The position numbers and the translations under genes were made by a program. From assembly GCA_022703505.1 (NCBI GenBank), contig JAKLDN010000003.1, positions 248,001-312,000 of the forward strand: 64,000 bases of DNA, written 5' to 3'. Source of the DNA: Spirochaetota bacterium (lineage in GTDB: Bacteria; Spirochaetota; Spirochaetia; Treponematales; UBA12059). Below, piece after piece: positions 59,811-64,000 of this stretch. Under the pieces are notes generated by a model. That model searched no databases. It saw only the letters and a program-made list of their open reading frames with translations, and had not been told where the DNA came from. Numbering within the stretch: the first letter of the stretch is position 1; every line of letters starts with the position of its first letter.

Positions 59811-60692
59811 ATGGGACGTAAGAGAAACCCCTGGCCCTACCTGCTGGTGGCGCCGGCCCTGCTCACCGTGCTGACCGTCGTGTTCATCCCCGTGGTGAAC
59901 GCGGTCTCCATGAGCTTCCAGAGCTACGACCTCCGGCGGCCCAGCCGCATAGGCTTCATCGGCCTCGGGAATTACGCCGAGGTTCTCTCGGACCCACTCT
60001 TCTGGCAGTCCGTCTGGAAGACCGTGGTCTGGGTCGGCGTGGGGGTGGGTTTCCAGTTCCTCTTCGGATTCATCCTGGCCCTCCTGCTCAACCGGCGCTT
60101 CTTCGGCCGGGGGATCGTGCGTTCGATCAGCCTGATCCCCTGGGTGACCCCGGGGGTGCTCATCGGCCTCATGTGGCGGTGGATCTACGACGGGAGCTAC
60201 GGGGTCCTGAACGATATCCTGCTGAGGCTCGGGATCATCCGGGACTACGTGCCCTTCCTGGCCCGGGGGGATACGGCCTTTCCGGCCGTGATCCTGACCA
60301 TCATCTGGCAAGGCATCCCCTTCTTCGCCCTGATGATCCTGGCGGGCTTGCAGGGGATCCCCGAGGAGCTCTACGACGCCGCGGACGTGGACGGGGCCAA
60401 CGGTGTGCAGAAGCTGTTCCGCATCACCATCCCGTCCCTCCGGAACGTGATCTTCGTCACCACCCTGCTCAGGATCATCTGGGTGTCCAACTCCGTGGAC
60501 GTGATTTTCAATCTGACCGAGGGCGGCCCCGCCTACGCGACCCAGACCCTGAGCGTCTACGTCTTCAACAAGGGGAATTCCCTGAACCTGGGGTACGCCG
60601 CGACCATGTCCATCCTGCTGGCCCTGATGCTGTCCTCGGTGGCGGTGGTGTACCTGCGCAGAATTTTCCGGAACCAGGAGGCCGCCCGATGA
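59811..60692 (+). CDS. ABC sugar permease, MalF-like
   Basis: 293 residues, six helices. N-terminal helix LLVAPALLTVLTVVFIPVVNA; the EAA loop appears as EELYDAADVDGANGVQKLFRITIPSLRN, which contacts the ATPase. Pairs with the next permease. AGAAGA-type site before ATG 59811. Its stop overlaps the next start (ATGA). Confidence 0.94.
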   Translation: MGRKRNPWPYLLVAPALLTVLTVVFIPVVNAVSMSFQSYDLRRPSRIGFIGLGNYAEVLSDPLFWQSVWKTVVWVGVGVGFQFLFGFILALLLNRRFFGRGIVRSISLIPWVTPGVLIGLMWRWIYDGSYGVLNDILLRLGIIRDYVPFLARGDTAFPAVILTIIWQGIPFFALMILAGLQGIPEELYDAADVDGANGVQKLFRITIPSLRNVIFVTTLLRIIWVSNSVDVIFNLTEGGPAYATQTLSVYVFNKGNSLNLGYAATMSILLALMLSSVAVVYLRRIFRNQEAAR

Positions 60693-61525
60693 AACGATCC
60701 CCCGCCGGCGCGGCCAAGAACCTGGTTTCCTATCTTCTCCTGGCCGGGATGCTGGTCTTCCTGCTCTTCCCCTTCTACTGGACCTTCGTAACCTCGATCA
60801 AGCCGGAGAGCGAACTGTACGGAAAGACCGTCACCTACTGGCCCCGGAAAGCCACTTTCGAATCGTACACGAGGCTATTCAGCGACTACAATTTCATCCG
60901 CCCCATGACGAACAGCCTGATCGTCGCGGCCTCCACCACCCTGGTGTCCCTGACGGTCTCCCTGCTCGCCGCGTACTCCTTTTCCCGGTTCCAGTTCAAG
61001 GGGCGCAAGTTCCTCATGACCCTGTTCCTGACGAACAACATGTTTCCGACGGTCCTCCTCCTGATTCCCCTGTACGCCATCATGAGGAAGCTCGGCATCC
61101 TGTATACCCCTTTCGCCCTGATCCTGGCGTACACGACCTTCACGATCCCTTTTTCCATCTGGCTGCTCAACGGGTACCTTGCGGACCTTCCACCCTCCCT
61201 GGAGGAGGCGGCCATGGTGGACGGCGCCAACCGCGCCCAGGCCTTCGTGCGCATCGTGCTTCCGGTCCTGATGCCCTGCATCGTGGCGACCGGGGCCTAC
61301 GTGTTCATGACATCTTGGAACGAGTATACCTTCGCGGTGATGTTCACCAACGAGGCCAACCGCACCATTCCCGTGTCCTTGAAAAACCTCATCGGACAGC
61401 TGGGGGTGGAGTGGGGAATGCTGACCGCGGGAGGCATCATCACCATCGTACCCGTCTGTTTCATGTTCTTCTTCGCGCAGAAACGGTTGATAGAAGGCCT
61501 GACCGCCGGAGCGGTCAAAGGCTGA
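60689..61525 (+). CDS. ABC sugar permease, MalG-like
   Basis: 278 residues, six helices. Opening FPFYWTFVTSIKPESELYG is the MalG-type start. The EAA loop is LEEAAMVDGANRAQAFVRIVLPVLMP. Overlaps the previous gene by ATGA. No ATPase gene follows in the window, so a shared MsmK-type ATPase elsewhere, or one beyond base 64000, must energise the transporter. Confidence 0.94.
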   Translation: MKRSPAGAAKNLVSYLLLAGMLVFLLFPFYWTFVTSIKPESELYGKTVTYWPRKATFESYTRLFSDYNFIRPMTNSLIVAASTTLVSLTVSLLAAYSFSRFQFKGRKFLMTLFLTNNMFPTVLLLIPLYAIMRKLGILYTPFALILAYTTFTIPFSIWLLNGYLADLPPSLEEAAMVDGANRAQAFVRIVLPVLMPCIVATGAYVFMTSWNEYTFAVMFTNEANRTIPVSLKNLIGQLGVEWGMLTAGGIITIVPVCFMFFFAQKRLIEGLTAGAVKG

Positions 61526-61544
61526 CGGAAAGGAGTTCCCGAAC

Positions 61545-62363
61545 ATGGCCCACGAACCTCAGGACGCGACGGCGCGTCGGATACGCCGCGACATTCTCAA
61601 AATGCTCTACCTCTGCCAGTCGGGCCACCCGGGAGGATCCCTCTCGTGCGTGGAAATCCTGGAGGGACTCTACTACCGGACGATGCGGGTCGATCCGTCC
61701 CGGCCGGGCTGGGAAGACCGGGACCGCCTGGTGCTGAGCAAGGGCCATGCCTGCCCCGCCCTGTACGCCGTCCTGGCCGACCTGGGCTTCTTCCCCAGGG
61801 AGGATCTCTGGAGGCTCCGCCAGGTGGACAGCCACCTCCAGGGGCATCCGGACATGACCAAGACCCCCGGGGTGGACGCCAACACGGGCTCCTTGGGCCA
61901 AGGACTATCCATCGCCGTGGGCCTGGCCCTGGCGGCCAAGCACAAGAAAAAAGACTACCGCGTGTTCGCGGTGGTCGGGGACGGGGAAGTCCAGGAGGGC
62001 ATGATCTGGGAGGCGGCCATGGCCGCGGCCCATTACAAGCTGGACAACCTGATCGTGCTCCTGGACCACAACGGCTTGCAGATCGACGGACCCAACGACA
62101 AAGTCATGGGACTGGGCGACATAGTCGGTAAATTCTCCGCCTTCGGATTCGACTGCGAGGTGGTGGACGGCCACGATGCCCAGGCGGTCGCCGAGGCCGC
62201 TGGGCGACGCGCGGACGGAAAACCCCGGTTCATCCGCTGCCGCACCGTCAAGGGCCGGGGGGTCTTGTTCATGGAGGGCAACGCGGGCTGGCACGGCAAG
62301 CCCATGAACGCCCAGGAGTACGAAGCTGCGATGAAGGAACTCGGGGGTGCAGACCATGTCTGA
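61545..62363 (+). CDS. transketolase, N-terminal (TPP-binding) subunit
   Basis: 272 residues, the first half of a split transketolase: LCQSGHPGGSLSCVEIL, LVLSKGHACPALYAVLADLGFF, SLGQGLSIAVGLALA, and the TPP motif GDGEVQEGMIWEAAMAAAHYKLDNLIVLLDHN. Moves two-carbon units between sugar phosphates together with the next protein. AAAGGAG precedes the ATG. Location in a sugar-uptake operon suggests a catabolic role separate from the pentose phosphate enzyme. Confidence 0.94.
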   Translation: MAHEPQDATARRIRRDILKMLYLCQSGHPGGSLSCVEILEGLYYRTMRVDPSRPGWEDRDRLVLSKGHACPALYAVLADLGFFPREDLWRLRQVDSHLQGHPDMTKTPGVDANTGSLGQGLSIAVGLALAAKHKKKDYRVFAVVGDGEVQEGMIWEAAMAAAHYKLDNLIVLLDHNGLQIDGPNDKVMGLGDIVGKFSAFGFDCEVVDGHDAQAVAEAAGRRADGKPRFIRCRTVKGRGVLFMEGNAGWHGKPMNAQEYEAAMKELGGADHV

Positions 62364-63288
62364 CGCGAAATCGCTGCGGGTGGCCTACGGGGAGGCCCTG
62401 GTGGAACTGGGGGCCCAGGACGACCGGGTCGTGGTCCTGGACGCCGACCTGGCCCACGCCACCATGACCAGCCTCTTCGAGGCCAAGTTTCCCGACCGGT
62501 TCTACAACTTCGGGCTTGCGGAAGCCAACATGATGTGCGCCGCCGCGGGCTTCGCCCACTCGGGACTCCTTCCCTTCGCCTCTACCTTCGCCCTGTTCGG
62601 AACCGGGAGGGCTTACGAGCAGATCCGCAACTCCATAGCCTACGTGAACGCCAACGTAAAGTTCGGCCTATCCCATTCGGGCCTCTCCGTGGGCGAGGAC
62701 GGGGGGAGCCACCAGAGCATCGAGGACATCGCCCTCATGCGGGTGGTGCCGAACATGACCATCTTCGTACCCTGCGACCCGATCGAGACCCGGAAGGCCG
62801 TTTTCGCGGCGGCCAAGATCGAGGGCCCCGTGTACATCCGGGTGGCCCGCCCGGTGGTGGAGACGATCACGACGCCCCAGACGCCCTTCGTTCCGGGGAA
62901 AATCGTCCGGCTCCGGGACGGCACGGACGTCTGCATCCTGGCCACGGGGCTCATGGTCAAGGAGGCCCTCAAGGCCGCGGATCTCCTTGCCTCCGAGGGC
63001 ATACGCGCCGCCGTGGCGGACGTCCACACCCTTAAGCCCTTCGACGCCGAGTTCGTGCTGGAGGCGGCCCGGACCTGCGGCCGGATCCTGACGGTGGAGG
63101 AACACTCCGTGATCGGAGGCCTCGGGTCCGCGTCCGCGGAAGTCCTGGCGGGGGCCTCTGCCGCAAAATTCCGGCGGATGGGGATCGGGGACAAATTCGG
63201 ATTCTCGGGCAAACCCGCGGACCTCTTCGAGTCCTTCGGACTGACCGCAGGGGATATAGCCCGTGAATGCAAGGCCCTGCTGGACTAG
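62356..63288 (+). CDS. transketolase, C-terminal subunit
   Basis: 310 residues: the Pyr and C-terminal domains, with FYNFGLAEANMMCAAAGFAHSG (catalytic Glu), FGLSHSGLSVGEDGGSHQSIEDIA and TVEEHSVIGGLGSASAEVLA. Completes the split transketolase. ATG 62356 overlaps the previous gene by 8 bp; an upstream GTG at 62347 is also possible. Split transketolases of this type are used in several sugar pathways, including apulose phosphate cleavage. Confidence 0.94.
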   Translation: MSDAKSLRVAYGEALVELGAQDDRVVVLDADLAHATMTSLFEAKFPDRFYNFGLAEANMMCAAAGFAHSGLLPFASTFALFGTGRAYEQIRNSIAYVNANVKFGLSHSGLSVGEDGGSHQSIEDIALMRVVPNMTIFVPCDPIETRKAVFAAAKIEGPVYIRVARPVVETITTPQTPFVPGKIVRLRDGTDVCILATGLMVKEALKAADLLASEGIRAAVADVHTLKPFDAEFVLEAARTCGRILTVEEHSVIGGLGSASAEVLAGASAAKFRRMGIGDKFGFSGKPADLFESFGLTAGDIARECKALLD

Positions 63289-63303
63289 GGCGGAGGACGG
63301 ATC

Positions 63304-63714
63304 ATGAACATAGAATCCCGCGGGCACGAGGGGGAAGGGCTGGCCCGGGTCTACGAAAACGACCGTTGGATGGTCGCGGTCAAGAACTGGAAGCCCGCGA
63401 ACGACCTCGAAGGCATAGACTGCCTGGAGCGTCACAACGAGACGGACGAGCTCTTCGTCCTCCTGGCCGGCCGCTGTGTCCTGCTGTCCGGGACGGAGAA
63501 GCCCGGAGGCGGATTGGATATCCGGGCGCATTCCATGGAACCCGGAAAACTCTACACGATTCCCCGGGGCCTTTTGCACAACACGGTAACCCGCAGGGAC
63601 ACCAAGCTCCTATTAGTGGAGGCCCCGGACACGTCCATGGCGAACAGCGAGGTCGTGAGCCTGGACGCGGAGCAGAAGGCCTCCGTGCGGGCCCTCGCGC
63701 GCCCGGGGTTGTAG
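63304..63714 (+). CDS. cupin-fold protein
   Basis: 136 residues, single cupin: [22 protein letters not shown] gives the HxH-like/Glu metal-site region and [15 protein letters not shown] the second His motif. It may be a sugar isomerase, a lyase or a sensor. GGAGGACGGATC precedes the ATG; 15 nt after the transketolase gene, so co-transcribed. Substrate unknown. Confidence 0.8.
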   Translation: MNIESRGHEGEGLARVYENDRWMVAVKNWKPANDLEGIDCLERHNETDELFVLLAGRCVLLSGTEKPGGGLDIRAHSMEPGKLYTIPRGLLHNTVTRRDTKLLLVEAPDTSMANSEVVSLDAEQKASVRALARPGL

Positions 63715-63721
63715 GACGGGC

Positions 63722-64000
63722 ATGAGGATCAGCGAAGTCGTCGCGCCCCGTCGGTCCCGTGTTTCGGAGGCGACGGTCCCCGAGCCCGGGGCGAACGATA
63801 TCCTCGTCCGGGTCCGGGCCTGCGGGGTCTGCGGATCCGAGTTTCCGACCTGGACGGAGGGAAGGGATCCCCCCGTCCGGCTGGGCCACGAGGTCGCCGG
63901 GGAGGTCGCCGCGGCGGGGACAGGGGTTTCCGGATTCGAGCCCGGGGACCGGATCACCGGGCTCTTCCGTCAAGGTTTCGCGGAGTACGCGGTCTGTCCG
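63722..64000 (+). CDS. zinc-dependent alcohol/polyol dehydrogenase, N-terminal part (cut by window end)
   Basis: 93 codons, open to the last base. MDR-family start: [23 protein letters not shown], with the catalytic zinc Cys in CGVCGSE, then [23 protein letters not shown] with the ligand pair His-Glu. Ends within the Gly-rich barrel ([15 protein letters not shown]). Start ATG 63722 follows the cupin stop by 7 nt. Likely oxidises the imported polyol or a sugar intermediate; substrate open. Confidence 0.87.
   Translation, partial: MRISEVVAPRRSRVSEATVPEPGANDILVRVRACGVCGSEFPTWTEGRDPPVRLGHEVAGEVAAAGTGVSGFEPGDRITGLFRQGFAEYAVCP

Overview
The window is 64 kb of G+C-rich bacterial chromosome (about two thirds G+C by eye). 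Genes lie on both strands and are densely packed, with many ATGA or GTGA stop/start overlaps. It looks like a diderm, free-living heterotroph, probably a high-GC spirochaete (Spirochaetota). The grounds are the gene string coaD-rpmF-acpP-rnc followed by a CCA-adding enzyme, a secreted CsgG/PEGA-type protein, an N-terminal receiver fused to PAS domains and a HisKA_2-type kinase, a DUF4139/MuiA protein, and lipoprotein maturation by Lnt. No rRNA, tRNA, CRISPR array, transposase or phage gene was seen, so the phylum assignment rests only on gene content and is tentative.

Layout. 1-15 kb is mostly housekeeping: lnt (partial), coaD, rpmF, acpP, rnc, a CsgG/PEGA protein, a CCA nucleotidyltransferase, thiamine pyrophosphokinase, a HIT hydrolase, gltX with a translationally coupled methionine sulfoxide reductase, a phenylacetate-CoA ligase/ACT pair, an RRM protein and ribA. 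15-20 kb carries exported proteins (M81 peptidase lipoprotein, beta-helix protein, class C-type serine hydrolase). 19.8-27.5 kb is an NAD-linked formate dehydrogenase operon (NuoE-NuoF fusion plus a Mo/W catalytic subunit) followed by a cyclase/formamidase-like hydrolase and a hybrid sensor kinase. 27.5-36 kb holds an acyltransferase-like protein with a GPH symporter, a CBS protein, an HpcH aldolase, glnS, an ECF sigma factor trio and a ROK fructokinase.

36-43 kb is a regulated catabolic island. A TPP-dependent decarboxylase/synthase and an aminotransferase are transcribed leftwards. A FadR-type GntR regulator and a TRAP-TAXI uptake system are transcribed rightwards. An identical 12-bp AT-rich operator candidate sits at both divergent promoters. 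43-51 kb holds a cytosolic S10 peptidase, a thioesterase, an ABC ATPase, and a TetR-controlled unit of an AbgB-like M20 hydrolase, a DUF5058 membrane protein, an equal-sized second membrane protein and a CapA-like metallophosphatase. This unit is the best candidate for a poorly described system. 51-57.5 kb has glyQS behind a strongly structured leader, an SSS symporter without a conventional start codon, ychJ, an MBL hydrolase and a MuiA protein. 57.6-64 kb is a GntR-controlled carbohydrate operon: ABC binding protein, two permeases, split transketolase, cupin and a zinc alcohol dehydrogenase cut by the window end.

Two genome-style features recur. At least eight genes have a -35/-10 promoter whose -10 box ends only 6-9 nt before the start codon, with no Shine-Dalgarno, which suggests leaderless mRNAs. 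Four intergenic spacers hold different elements in inverted-repeat arrangement, three of them built from short-period repeats, that look like dispersed chromosomal elements rather than ordinary terminators.
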